DNA of 20,897 nucleotides, taken from assembly GCA_052390035.1 (NCBI GenBank), contig JBQTHI010000083.1:1-20897 (forward strand), read 5' to 3'. Positions within the stretch are counted from its first letter, which is position 1; every line of letters begins with the position of its first letter. Below are positions 13,910 through 20,897 of this stretch, one piece after another. The DNA comes from JBQTHI01 sp052390035 (GTDB taxonomy: Bacteria; Actinomycetota; Acidimicrobiia; Spongiisociales; ZC4RG35). Below the pieces are notes generated by a model that had not been told where the DNA came from, made no database searches, and saw only the letters and a program-made list of their open reading frames with translations. The translations under genes were made by a program, and so were the position numbers.

Positions 13910-15937
13910 GCTACAAGGGGCGATTCTCAAGGTAATGGGGCATTGACCGGTACGTTTCCGCTTGAAACCGAGCCGAGTACATATTCGGCCGGCCCCATGA
14001 CCGATTCGGGCCATCCGGCCCAGGCTGCGTCGGGGCCGGTTATCGAGATCGATGGACGGTCCTACCTCGTCCAGAGCCCAATTCGACTCATTTCCCAGAG
14101 ACTCTTCGATCTGGTAATGGCCTCCCTGTCTTTGGTCGTTTGCATTCCACTTTTCCTGGTGCTTGCCATCGTCATCAAGCTCGACAGTCCGGGACCAATC
14201 TTCTACAAACAGGTGCGGATGGGGGTGCACCGATCGCGCTTCCAGATGTGGAAGTTTCGCAAGATGTACGAGGGCCTCAAGACCCCTGGCCCGATGGTGA
14301 CTGTCAGGCATGATCGGAGAATGACGCGGGTGGGGCTCATTTTAGAGCGAACCAAGCTCGACGAATTGCCGCAATTGATCAACGTCATCAACGGCACGAT
14401 GAGCATCGTCGGTCCTCGCCCCGAGGTGCCTCAATTCATGATGTATTACCCAGATGGTTGGGACAACGTCCTCTCCGTGAAGCCGGGGATTTTTGGCGCC
14501 AGCCAGAACTACTTTCGTAATGAGTCCGAGCTCTATCCAGCGACGAATGTCGAAGAGTTCTATGTCGAGAACATCCTGCCCAAGATGATCGAATTGGATA
14601 CGGAATACGCTCGACACCCGGGCCTGCTCAAAGACATATGGCTGCTCACGCAGGGGGTCCTGACGTCTCTGTTTGGCGCCGTCACATCCCAGACCGTGGT
14701 CATGCGAAGGTCACAGGTTGCCAACTTCGTTGGCATTTCCTTGTTGGCGGTGGGGGCGATGTTGGCGGCCCTGGTCGCCACCGGGCACAACCTCTCCTCT
14801 CCGGAAGCACGCCGGGCATTGTGGCTGGCGGCGGTGACCAAACCATTGGTCATGTTGGTCTTGCGCATACCCAAAGCCGTGGCCACCTCGATGACGTTCA
14901 GCGACCTTCGTCGACTACTCAATGGGGCGGTGTCGAGCACGGCCGTGATTGCCTTCGGCATGTGGGCGTATCGAGATCTTCATCGATTGGGTTTGACCCT
15001 GGTCATCGACGCGACCCTGTTCCTGACCGGCCTCTTCGTCTACAAACTCACGGTCTACAACGTCTATCTGACGTTTTTCGTCCAGGACTCTCGAGCCTTT
15101 ACCCGAAGGATGGTCCTGGCATCGATGGTGCTGGCCCCTTTCAGCGTGGTGCTCGCCGTCTCTTTTCACTATGGCCCAGCGGCATGGATCGGCCCCGACC
15201 GCGACCGGCATCTGACGATGCTGGTCGCATCCCTTCTTGTCCGTCCGCTGGTGGCTCTCCACTTCCGGCCCGAGCCCCTGCATCGCAAGAATTCGTCTCG
15301 GTTCCTTGCCGAGCTGAAGCGGGTGGTCCTCGCCATCGCCACCGGGTCGAGCACCCTACTCATCGCCATCGGTCTGGTAAGCACACAGCCCGCCTGGATC
15401 GACCTGGCGGTCGACGCGGTGATATTCCTGGTGCTGATCACCCTGTTTGCCTTGAGGGAGAGCGTGCCATTTGCCCAGCGGAACGACTCGTTGGACAAAC
15501 AGAGGCTTCATGACCGTTCGCGAATCATCGTGGTCGGTTCAGGAATCGAACTCCTCGCCTATGTCTCGTCCCTCGATGGAATCCCCGAACACGACTTCTT
15601 TATCGAAGGGGTGGTTACTCCTGATCCCGGGCGCCGCCTCAGCACGGTGGGAGGCCATCCCGTCCTCGGCGACCTTGGCGATCTGCCCGGGATACTCGAC
15701 ACCACGGCGGTCGACCAGATCGTGGTCCTCACCTCGTCGATCGACCCTCCCCGCCTGGCCGAGGTGCAACGCGCCGCCGACGAGTCCAACTGCATCTTCT
15801 TTCCGGTGAGGTTGTTCCCCGGCGAGCGATCGGCCGACGCCACCCGAACCAGACGTAGGCGCGCCAATCAGAGCAGCGGGTTGTTGCGCGCTGCCGGCCA
15901 GATCTCAGAAATCGTCTCCGTGGAGCCAAAGTCATGA
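13907..15937 (+). CDS. Phosphoglycosyl transferase with reordered domains
   Basis: Numbering is from GTG 13907 (676 residues). Residues about 60-265 are a bacterial sugar transferase domain, attaching sugar-1-phosphate to undecaprenyl phosphate: a membrane helix with DSPGPIFYKQ, the DE dyad in TKLDELPQ (152-153), and SIVGPRPEVPQF. A large C-terminal extension of about 410 residues follows, with two similar hydrophobic bundles (about 270-415 and 430-520) and a Rossmann-like domain (about 538-640, RIIVVGSG) resembling the CoA_binding_3 region of WbaP/FlaA1-type proteins. In WbaP-type enzymes the membrane and Rossmann parts come before the catalytic domain; here they follow it. The frame is open back to GTG 13802, but GTG 13907 is chosen because GGGAGG lies eight bases upstream and the extra residues look non-coding. 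It overlaps the next gene as ATGA. It is the likely initiating enzyme of the glycan pathway; the sugar is unknown. Confidence 0.85.
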   Translation: MATRGDSQGNGALTGTFPLETEPSTYSAGPMTDSGHPAQAASGPVIEIDGRSYLVQSPIRLISQRLFDLVMASLSLVVCIPLFLVLAIVIKLDSPGPIFYKQVRMGVHRSRFQMWKFRKMYEGLKTPGPMVTVRHDRRMTRVGLILERTKLDELPQLINVINGTMSIVGPRPEVPQFMMYYPDGWDNVLSVKPGIFGASQNYFRNESELYPATNVEEFYVENILPKMIELDTEYARHPGLLKDIWLLTQGVLTSLFGAVTSQTVVMRRSQVANFVGISLLAVGAMLAALVATGHNLSSPEARRALWLAAVTKPLVMLVLRIPKAVATSMTFSDLRRLLNGAVSSTAVIAFGMWAYRDLHRLGLTLVIDATLFLTGLFVYKLTVYNVYLTFFVQDSRAFTRRMVLASMVLAPFSVVLAVSFHYGPAAWIGPDRDRHLTMLVASLLVRPLVALHFRPEPLHRKNSSRFLAELKRVVLAIATGSSTLLIAIGLVSTQPAWIDLAVDAVIFLVLITLFALRESVPFAQRNDSLDKQRLHDRSRIIVVGSGIELLAYVSSLDGIPEHDFFIEGVVTPDPGRRLSTVGGHPVLGDLGDLPGILDTTAVDQIVVLTSSIDPPRLAEVQRAADESNCIFFPVRLFPGERSADATRTRRRRANQSSGLLRAAGQISEIVSVEPKS

Positions 15938-17127
15938 GCCGGCCGAAGCTGCTCCACATTGCCGGAGCCTCAAAGTTTGGAGGGGACTCCGTTCTCATCC
16001 TCGAACTTGGCCGTGCCGCACGGGAAGCCGGGTTCGACGTCGACATCCTCGCCACCCACTCGGTGTTCCAGGACTTCATCAAGGCCGAGGGCCTGGGGCT
16101 CATCGATCTGGACGTGATCCGGCGCGAGATTCGACCGGTCTGGGACATGAGAGGCTTGGCTCGCCTCACCAAGTTCCTCCAGGCCTCGTCCTATTCGATA
16201 GTTCACACCCACACTTCCAAACCTGGTGTGATGGGTCGGCTGGCGGCAACCAGGGCCAGCGTTCCGGTGGTCATTCACACCGTGCATGGCTTCGGATTCC
16301 ACGAGGAGTCGGGTCCCCTCGCCCAACTCGCCTATTCGGCCATCGAACGCAGGGCGGCACGTTGGTGTGATCGAATCGTGACAGTCAGCCACCATCACCG
16401 ACAGGTGGCGCTGGCCAAGGGAATCGCCCCGGCCGAGAAGATCGTCGCCATCCCTAACGGCGTAGTAACCGGCCGCGCCGAGACCAGTCAATCTCGCGCC
16501 GAGTCGCGGGGAAGGCTCGGGGTGCAGAACCACTTCGTCATCCTTTCGACCGGGCGGCTGGCCGACCAGAAGGGGCTGGAGTACCTGATCAGGGCGGTTC
16601 CGCTCATCACCAGCCCAGCGGCCCCGCTGAAGGTGCTGCTGGCAGGCGATGGTCCACTCCGCACCGACCTCGAGGCGCTCACCAGCCGGCTGGGTCTGAC
16701 CGATCTGATCGAATTCCTCGGGTTTCGTAACGACATCGGTGACCTCCTCGCCGCCTCCGATCTGGTGGCCCTGCCTTCTCTGTGGGAAGGTCTGTCGATC
16801 TCCCTGTTGGAGGCGATGGCCGCCGGGAAGCCCGTGGTGACGACGGCCATCGGCAGCAACTGCGAGGTGACGGGCGACGGCCGCGCCGCGGTGCTGGTCC
16901 CGCCCAAAGATCCGGTCAGCTTGGCCCGTGGCCTCCAGTCTCTTATCGACGACGAGATGCGCCGCTATGAGCTGGGCCGGCGAGCTCAACTCGAGCAGGA
17001 ACGGCGCTACGGCATGGACCGGATGATCGATGCCTATCTCGACGAATACGTGTCTCTCCTGACTCGGAAGTCGCCGGAGACAACGCTGAGGTGGAAGGGA
17101 GAAAGGGAGCGGGCATGGGGCGAGTGA
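15934..17127 (+). CDS. GT4-family glycosyltransferase
   Basis: The 397-residue protein has the two-domain GT-B fold. The N-terminal acceptor domain (1-185) starts with LLHIAGASKFGGDSV and includes HTHTSKPGVMGRLAA. The C-terminal donor domain (about 195-375) holds STGRLADQKG at 205-214 and the retaining-type E-x7-E pair, E285 and E293, in PSLWEGLSISLLEAMAAGKP. Enzymes of this type add a nucleotide-sugar-derived residue to a lipid-linked intermediate at the inner face of the membrane. Donor and acceptor cannot be told from sequence. The ATG overlaps the stop of the phosphoglycosyl transferase by four bases, suggesting that it adds the second sugar to that enzyme's product. Its end overlaps the next gene by 13 bases. 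Confidence 0.92.
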   Translation: MSRPKLLHIAGASKFGGDSVLILELGRAAREAGFDVDILATHSVFQDFIKAEGLGLIDLDVIRREIRPVWDMRGLARLTKFLQASSYSIVHTHTSKPGVMGRLAATRASVPVVIHTVHGFGFHEESGPLAQLAYSAIERRAARWCDRIVTVSHHHRQVALAKGIAPAEKIVAIPNGVVTGRAETSQSRAESRGRLGVQNHFVILSTGRLADQKGLEYLIRAVPLITSPAAPLKVLLAGDGPLRTDLEALTSRLGLTDLIEFLGFRNDIGDLLAASDLVALPSLWEGLSISLLEAMAAGKPVVTTAIGSNCEVTGDGRAAVLVPPKDPVSLARGLQSLIDDEMRRYELGRRAQLEQERRYGMDRMIDAYLDEYVSLLTRKSPETTLRWKGERERAWGE

Positions 17128-17855
17128 TTGTGCAGGCGGGAGGCCGAGGAACTCGGCTGCTTCCATATACATCGGTGCTTCCGAAGCCACTGATGCCGGT
17201 TGGAGATCACCCGATCGTCGAGATCATGATCCGCCAATTGGTCCATTACGGTTTCCCGCAGATCACCGTCACATTGGGGCATCTCGCCCCCCTCATCGAG
17301 GCCGTGGTCGGCGACGGACGACATCTGGGCGCCCGCATCGACTACGTGCGCGAATACGAGCCGTTGGGGACGATCGGCCCGGTGGCTCTCGTCGACGGGC
17401 TCGACGACCCTTTCCTCGTGATGAACGGCGATATCCTCACCGACTTCAATTATCGCGATTTCTTCGAGACTCACTTGCGAAGCGGCGCCCAGCTCTCAGT
17501 AGGTCTCTATCGCAAGGCGGTCCCCATCTCGCTCGGCGTCTTTGAGTTCGACGAGCAGGGCCGGGTAAGCGGGTTCCGAGAGAAGCCGACGTTGTCGTTT
17601 CCATGCAGCATGGGGATCTACGCCTTTCGACCCGACCTCATCGAGCTGATCCCGCACAATCAGCCGTACGGATTCGACCACCTGATGGCGACCTGTCTGG
17701 AACAAAATGTGCATGTCCAGGCTGTCCTCCATGACGGTATTTGGCTCGACATCGGACGCCATGAGGACTACGAGCGCGCAACCGAAATCCTGGCGACCAA
17801 CCACGAACGTCTCCTCCCGGGAGGCCTAACCATCGACCTAGTCAACCTGACGTGA
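17115..17855 (+). CDS. NDP-sugar pyrophosphorylase (sugar-1-phosphate nucleotidyltransferase)
   Basis: The 246-residue single-domain protein has the nucleotidyltransferase signature AGGRGTRLLPYTSVLPKPL at 8-26. EPLGTIGP lies at 82-89, the metal-binding Asp is in NGD (104-106), and a second is in WLDIGRHEDYERA (D212). It should join an NTP to a sugar-1-phosphate, supplying an activated sugar for the neighbouring genes. It is short, with no C-terminal left-handed helix, like mannose- or heptose-1-phosphate guanylyltransferase relatives; nucleotide and sugar are not determinable here. ATG 17115 is chosen over the upstream in-frame GTG at 17091 because AAGGGAG (about 17103-17109) lies at proper spacing and the protein then begins at the usual GRVIVQAGG. 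It overlaps the next gene as GTGA. Confidence 0.9.
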   Translation: MGRVIVQAGGRGTRLLPYTSVLPKPLMPVGDHPIVEIMIRQLVHYGFPQITVTLGHLAPLIEAVVGDGRHLGARIDYVREYEPLGTIGPVALVDGLDDPFLVMNGDILTDFNYRDFFETHLRSGAQLSVGLYRKAVPISLGVFEFDEQGRVSGFREKPTLSFPCSMGIYAFRPDLIELIPHNQPYGFDHLMATCLEQNVHVQAVLHDGIWLDIGRHEDYERATEILATNHERLLPGGLTIDLVNLT

Positions 17856-18991
17856 GTCAGTGGCGGATCCCGCTGTTCGATACCACCTTCGGGGAGGAGG
17901 AGCTGGCCGCAGTCCAGAGACCTCTGAAGGCGGGCTGGCTAACCATGGGTCAGGAAGTGCTCGATCTCGAGGACGAGCTCAGGGCCGCAACCGGGGCACG
18001 ACACGCCATTGCCGTGTCGAACGCCACGATGGCACTTCAACTAGCTTCGGTTGCCCTCGGGCTGGGGCCTGGCGACGAAGTGCTGTGCCCCACCTTGACC
18101 TTCGTCGCCTCTGCCAGCGCCCCTCGGGCCGTGGGCGCCACGATCCGCTTCTGCGAATCTGTCGGCCCCGATGATCTGAACGTCGACCCCGATTCGATCG
18201 AGGCCCAAATAACCGACCGTACCCGGGCGATCGTCGCCGTCCATTACGGAGGGTTCGCAGCCGACCTCGACGCCATCACCAGTATCGCTGATCACCACGG
18301 AATCGCCGTCATCGAGGACGCCGCCCACGCGGTGTTCACCACCCACCAGGGAAGGACGCTCGGTCTTCACGGCCGGGTCGGGTGTTACAGCTTCTACTCG
18401 AACAAGAACATCACCTCAGGGGAAGGTGGCGCCCTGGTAACCGACGACGATGATCTGGCCGACCGTTTGCGCCTGCTCCGCTCACATGGGATGACAACTC
18501 CTACGCTCAACCGCCATCGTGGGCTGGCAACCAGCTATGACGTGGTCATGCCCGGGTTCAACGCCCGGATGGACGAGATCAGAGCGGCGCTGCTCCGGAC
18601 CCAACTTGGCCGGCTGGCGGGATACCTTCAGCAGCGGAGAAGGCTGTTCGAGCTGTATCGCCTGGCGTTGGAGGACAGTCCGATAGACGTGCCATTTAGC
18701 ACGGGCCGATATCGGAGGGGGCTGGACGAGACCGCCATCCATATCATGTCGGTGCTCCTGCCGCCGGGCTCCAATCGTGAAGCCGTCATGGCTTCTCTCA
18801 AGGTGGCTGGCATCCAGACATCGATCCATTACCCACCGATCCACCTGTTCGGGGCCTATCGGGGAGGCGGCGAGAAGCTTCCCCGCACCGAAGCCCTGGC
18901 TGCCCGACAGCTCACCCTCCCTCTTTATCCGACCATGGCCGATGACGATGTTGAGGTTGTAGCCAAAGAGCTTGTCGCCAGTTTGGAATAA
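17852..18991 (+). CDS. DegT/DnrJ/EryC1/StrS-family sugar aminotransferase
   Basis: This 379-residue PLP enzyme converts a keto-sugar nucleotide to an amino sugar. Family features are intact: PLP-binding Asp D156 in VIEDAAHA, and Schiff-base lysine K185 in FYSNKNITSGEGG. GWLTMGQEVLDLEDEL lies near the N-terminus, and PGFNARMDEIRAALLR at 234-249 fits the dimer-interface region. The GTG start (17852) overlaps the pyrophosphorylase stop as GTGA. No 4,6-dehydratase or epimerase that would make its keto substrate lies in the window, so that step must be encoded elsewhere or beyond the insertion sequence. Together with the formyltransferase after it, it points to an N-acylated amino sugar. A small CCGGT-AGAA-ACCGG hairpin (18994-19007) follows the stop. 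Confidence 0.92.
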   Translation: MSQWRIPLFDTTFGEEELAAVQRPLKAGWLTMGQEVLDLEDELRAATGARHAIAVSNATMALQLASVALGLGPGDEVLCPTLTFVASASAPRAVGATIRFCESVGPDDLNVDPDSIEAQITDRTRAIVAVHYGGFAADLDAITSIADHHGIAVIEDAAHAVFTTHQGRTLGLHGRVGCYSFYSNKNITSGEGGALVTDDDDLADRLRLLRSHGMTTPTLNRHRGLATSYDVVMPGFNARMDEIRAALLRTQLGRLAGYLQQRRRLFELYRLALEDSPIDVPFSTGRYRRGLDETAIHIMSVLLPPGSNREAVMASLKVAGIQTSIHYPPIHLFGAYRGGGEKLPRTEALAARQLTLPLYPTMADDDVEVVAKELVASLE

Positions 18992-19029
18992 ATCCGGTAG
19001 AAACCGGGGAGCGCCCAGGGGCACAAGAC

Positions 19030-19036
19030 GGAGGAG
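19030..19036 (+). promoter_or_regulatory. Ribosome binding site GGAGGAG deciding a TTG start
   Basis: GGAGGAG lies five bases before TTG 19042. It is the strongest ribosome site in the operon and the reason for choosing this unusual start codon for the formyltransferase/PIG-L fusion, the only gene in the operon that does not overlap its upstream neighbour. Confidence 0.7.
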
Positions 19037-19041
19037 TTGGT

Positions 19042-20580
19042 TTGACCTCACCAGATTCGAGCAGCGTCGACCGGGGGTCGCCGATCAGAGACCAGGCTCT
19101 GCAGCCACGACAACGCGTGGTGCTCATCGCTGGTTTGGCCGATGGAAAGATGGCGGCCCGGTTCCTGGCCGATCACCCCTCGGTCGACCTGGTCGGCGTA
19201 TTTGTTCTAGACGAACACATGGGGTCGGCGTATTCGGGATATGCGCGCTTCGATGACGTGGATGCGCCTGTCTACGAGATGGCCCATATCCGCAATGAGG
19301 TCGAAGCAATCGCCGCCCTCGACCCAACCGTCATCTTTGTCGTCGGTTTCTCGCAAATAATCCCCCGAGCGATCCTCTCCATCCCCCCTCTCGGCGTTGT
19401 CGGGTTTCACGGTGCGCTGCTTCCGGAACGCCGGGGTTGCTCCCCTCTCATCTGGGCGGTCATCGATGGCCTCACAGAGAGCGGGGTAAGCATGTTCTAT
19501 CTCGATGAGGGGATCGACACCGGTGATGTGATCGCCCAGAAACGCTTCATGATCGGTGACAGCGACCAAGCAGCGGACGTCCTCGAAAAAGCGAATCAGG
19601 CAACTCTCTCGTTGCTTGAAGAGAACCTCGAGGCCGTGTTGGGGGGCACTGCCGCCCGAGTCTCCCAGCAGGGCTCGCCCAGCAGCTACACCCGGAAACG
19701 GGAGCCAGCCGACGCCGAAATCGATTGGTCGCGGCCGGCACGGGAGATCATCAACCTGGTGAGAGCCCTCGGTCCCCCCTATCCCCTGGCCCACACCTTC
19801 GGAGGTGACGGGACGCCGATTCTCATAGAGAGAGTACGTTTGGCCGAGGGGCCGGAATTGCCCCCCCCTCGACTCCGCCGCCACGATCCATTCCTGAGAC
19901 GGGTGCTGTGCGTGGTCGCCCATCCCGACGATGAAGTCTTAGGGGTGGGCGGCACCTTGGCCAGACACGCCGATGCCGGCGGCGAGGTGGTGGTCGTCAT
20001 CCTCTCCGAGGGTGAAGACGAGAAACTCGATGGAACCCCCCGAAGCGACCAGCGCCGTCAGTCGGCGCTCGCCGCCGCCGAGGCGCTGGGGGTCACGGAG
20101 ACGATCTTTCATGACTACCCCGACCAGAGACTCGATGTGGTGCCGATGGTCGAGTTGGTACGCGCCATCGAGGAGGTCGTGATCCAACACCGCCCCCAGG
20201 TCGTCTACACCCATCACGGTGGCGACGCCAACACCGATCACCAAGTCACCTTCAAGGCGACATATGCCGCCTGCCGGCCGATGAGCCGGATCGGCGCCTC
20301 GGTGGAGCGGCTGCTTGCATTCGAGACCCCCTCATCGACCGACCAGGCTCCGCAGGTCGGCGAATACATCTTCGGGCCCAACAGCTTCGTCGATGTCGAA
20401 CGGGTTTGGGATCGCAAGATCCAGGCGCTCAAGTCCTACCCGTCGGAGATGATCGGAGGGATCCACCCCCGCAGCTTTGAATACATCGAAGCCCTGGCCC
20501 GGATGAGAGGGGGATACGCCGGCGTCAGGTTGGCTGAGGCGTTTGTGATCGTGCGCGAGCGCCTGCCGGCCTCGCTCTGA
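19042..20580 (+). CDS. Fusion of sugar N-formyltransferase-like and PIG-L/LmbE deacetylase domains
   Basis: One 512-residue frame joins two enzyme types. Residues about 24-270 match formyltransferases using 10-formyl-THF: SQIIPRAIL, GFHGALLPERRG (121-132, H123) and DEGIDTGDVIAQ (D159), with a C-terminal part resembling Fmt/ArnA (SYTRKREPADAEIDW). The usual catalytic Asn of the NxH motif appears as Gly here. Residues about 285-510 are a PIG-L zinc deacetylase: AHPDDE at 293-298 (H294, D297) and HHGGDANTDH at 391-400 (H400 ligand). PIG-L enzymes remove N-acetyl groups from amino sugars such as GlcNAc. The fusion might deacetylate then formylate one sugar, or formylate then deformylate as ArnA and ArnD do separately. 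With the aminotransferase just upstream, a role in finishing an amino sugar is likely. The substrate is unknown. Confidence 0.87.
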   Translation: MTSPDSSSVDRGSPIRDQALQPRQRVVLIAGLADGKMAARFLADHPSVDLVGVFVLDEHMGSAYSGYARFDDVDAPVYEMAHIRNEVEAIAALDPTVIFVVGFSQIIPRAILSIPPLGVVGFHGALLPERRGCSPLIWAVIDGLTESGVSMFYLDEGIDTGDVIAQKRFMIGDSDQAADVLEKANQATLSLLEENLEAVLGGTAARVSQQGSPSSYTRKREPADAEIDWSRPAREIINLVRALGPPYPLAHTFGGDGTPILIERVRLAEGPELPPPRLRRHDPFLRRVLCVVAHPDDEVLGVGGTLARHADAGGEVVVVILSEGEDEKLDGTPRSDQRRQSALAAAEALGVTETIFHDYPDQRLDVVPMVELVRAIEEVVIQHRPQVVYTHHGGDANTDHQVTFKATYAACRPMSRIGASVERLLAFETPSSTDQAPQVGEYIFGPNSFVDVERVWDRKIQALKSYPSEMIGGIHPRSFEYIEALARMRGGYAGVRLAEAFVIVRERLPASL

Positions 20581-20626
20581 CGCTTGACGCAACTATTGGA
20601 TCGTTAACCGTCACCACAACTAATTC

Positions 20627-20650
20627 GGCTCATCGGATTTCAGCGGGGTG
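20627..20650. repeat. Putative terminal inverted repeat of the ISL3-type element
   Basis: The sequence from GGCTCATCGGATTT onward, which also contains the transposase stop codon at 20640-20642, is in the position of an IS end. Its partner copy is outside the window, so only half of the evidence is available. Confidence 0.35.
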
Positions 20651-20897
20651 TAAAAGTGGCTAAGAGGTCCCAGTTGGGTTTGCCGGCGTAGAGTAGGGCG
20701 CGGATCCCGTAGTTCCAGAAACGTCGAAAGCCGAAAGCGACCCGCTTCACCCGTTTGATCAGGTTGTTGAGCGCCTCGGTGGGTCCGTTGCTGACCTGGG
20801 CCTGGTGCCAGGCCGAGATCTGGTCTCGCCAGCGGAGGAGGGTGCGACCCAGACGGTTGGTCTCAGGAGGGCATGATTCGTCTTGGAGGTCTTGTCC
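20640..20897 (-). CDS. ISL3-family transposase, C-terminal fragment (cut by window edge)
   Basis: The minus strand is open from the right edge to TGA at 20640-20642, giving the last 85 residues of a transposase. The conserved C-terminal block of ISL3-type DDE enzymes is clear: ISAWHQAQVSNGPTEALNNL, then KRVKRVAFGFRRFWNYGIR and LLYAGKPNWDLL. The glutamate in NGPTEALNN is the likely last residue of the catalytic DDE triad. The first two acidic residues lie beyond the window. No frameshift or internal stop is seen in this part, so the element may be intact. It lies 59 bases beyond the end of the glycan operon and reads toward it. Confidence 0.9.
   Translation of the reverse strand, partial: GQDLQDESCPPETNRLGRTLLRWRDQISAWHQAQVSNGPTEALNNLIKRVKRVAFGFRRFWNYGIRALLYAGKPNWDLLATFTPR

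Larger units (their letters stand above)
20627..20897 (-). mobile_element. ISL3-family insertion sequence, terminal part
   Basis: The element enters from the right edge and ends close to the transposase stop codon. Its boundary is placed at GGCTCATCGG (20627-20636), which resembles ISL3-type inverted-repeat ends. ISL3 elements typically duplicate 8 bases of target, so ACTAATTC (20619-20626) is the expected duplication copy. The other end lies outside the window, so neither point is confirmed. Confidence 0.65.

Noticed and set aside
15970..17190. 406-codon minus-strand frame
   Set aside because: It lies opposite a complete GT4 glycosyltransferase with intact motifs; its own translation shows no recognisable domain.

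Overview
This is a GC-rich window whose codon usage, GTG/TTG starts and TANNNT promoter boxes suggest an actinobacterium, perhaps an uncultured Acidimicrobiia-type lineage. That placement is inference from gene content. No rRNA, tRNA, CRISPR array, prophage or plasmid genes were seen.

Region 1 (1-3153) concerns sulfate. The 5' part of an SLC13-type anion permease runs leftward off the window edge. Divergent from it are a fused ATP sulfurylase/APS kinase (Sat-CysC) and a CysQ-type PAP phosphatase. Together they would import and activate sulfate to PAPS and dispose of PAP.

Region 2 (3194-8774, minus strand) is a tightly packed lipoyl operon read right to left. It holds dihydrolipoamide dehydrogenase (E3), a 2-oxo acid dehydrogenase E2, a single polypeptide that joins octanoyltransferase LipB to lipoyl synthase LipA, and an M24 metallopeptidase. 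E2 and LipB-LipA overlap as ATGA, so the lipoyl-bearing protein and the enzyme that lipoylates it are translationally coupled. No E1 gene is visible.

Region 3 (8775-13694) starts with a possible 30-residue leaderless membrane peptide. Two exported proteins follow: a 1080-residue beta-propeller protein with a duplicated PKD/beta-sandwich module, and a DUF1996 protein with a seven-fold five-residue stalk repeat and a C-terminal membrane anchor. A strong hairpin separates them.

Region 4 (13695-20580) is a glycan-assembly operon with four-base overlaps. It encodes an unusual phosphoglycosyl transferase with the catalytic domain first, followed by two similar membrane bundles and a Rossmann-like domain. 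After it come a GT4 glycosyltransferase, an NDP-sugar pyrophosphorylase, a DegT-family sugar aminotransferase and a fused sugar formyltransferase/PIG-L deacetylase. The set predicts an envelope or exopolysaccharide glycan carrying an amino or formamido sugar.

Region 5 (20627-20897) is the end of an ISL3-family insertion sequence, whose transposase enters from the right edge and bounds the glycan operon.

The most notable features are the three multidomain fusions (LipB-LipA, the reordered phosphoglycosyl transferase, formyltransferase-PIG-L), a possible RNA switch ahead of the glycan operon, and repeated TANNNT-N6-GTG leaderless start signals. All calls come from reading the sequence; no database search was run.
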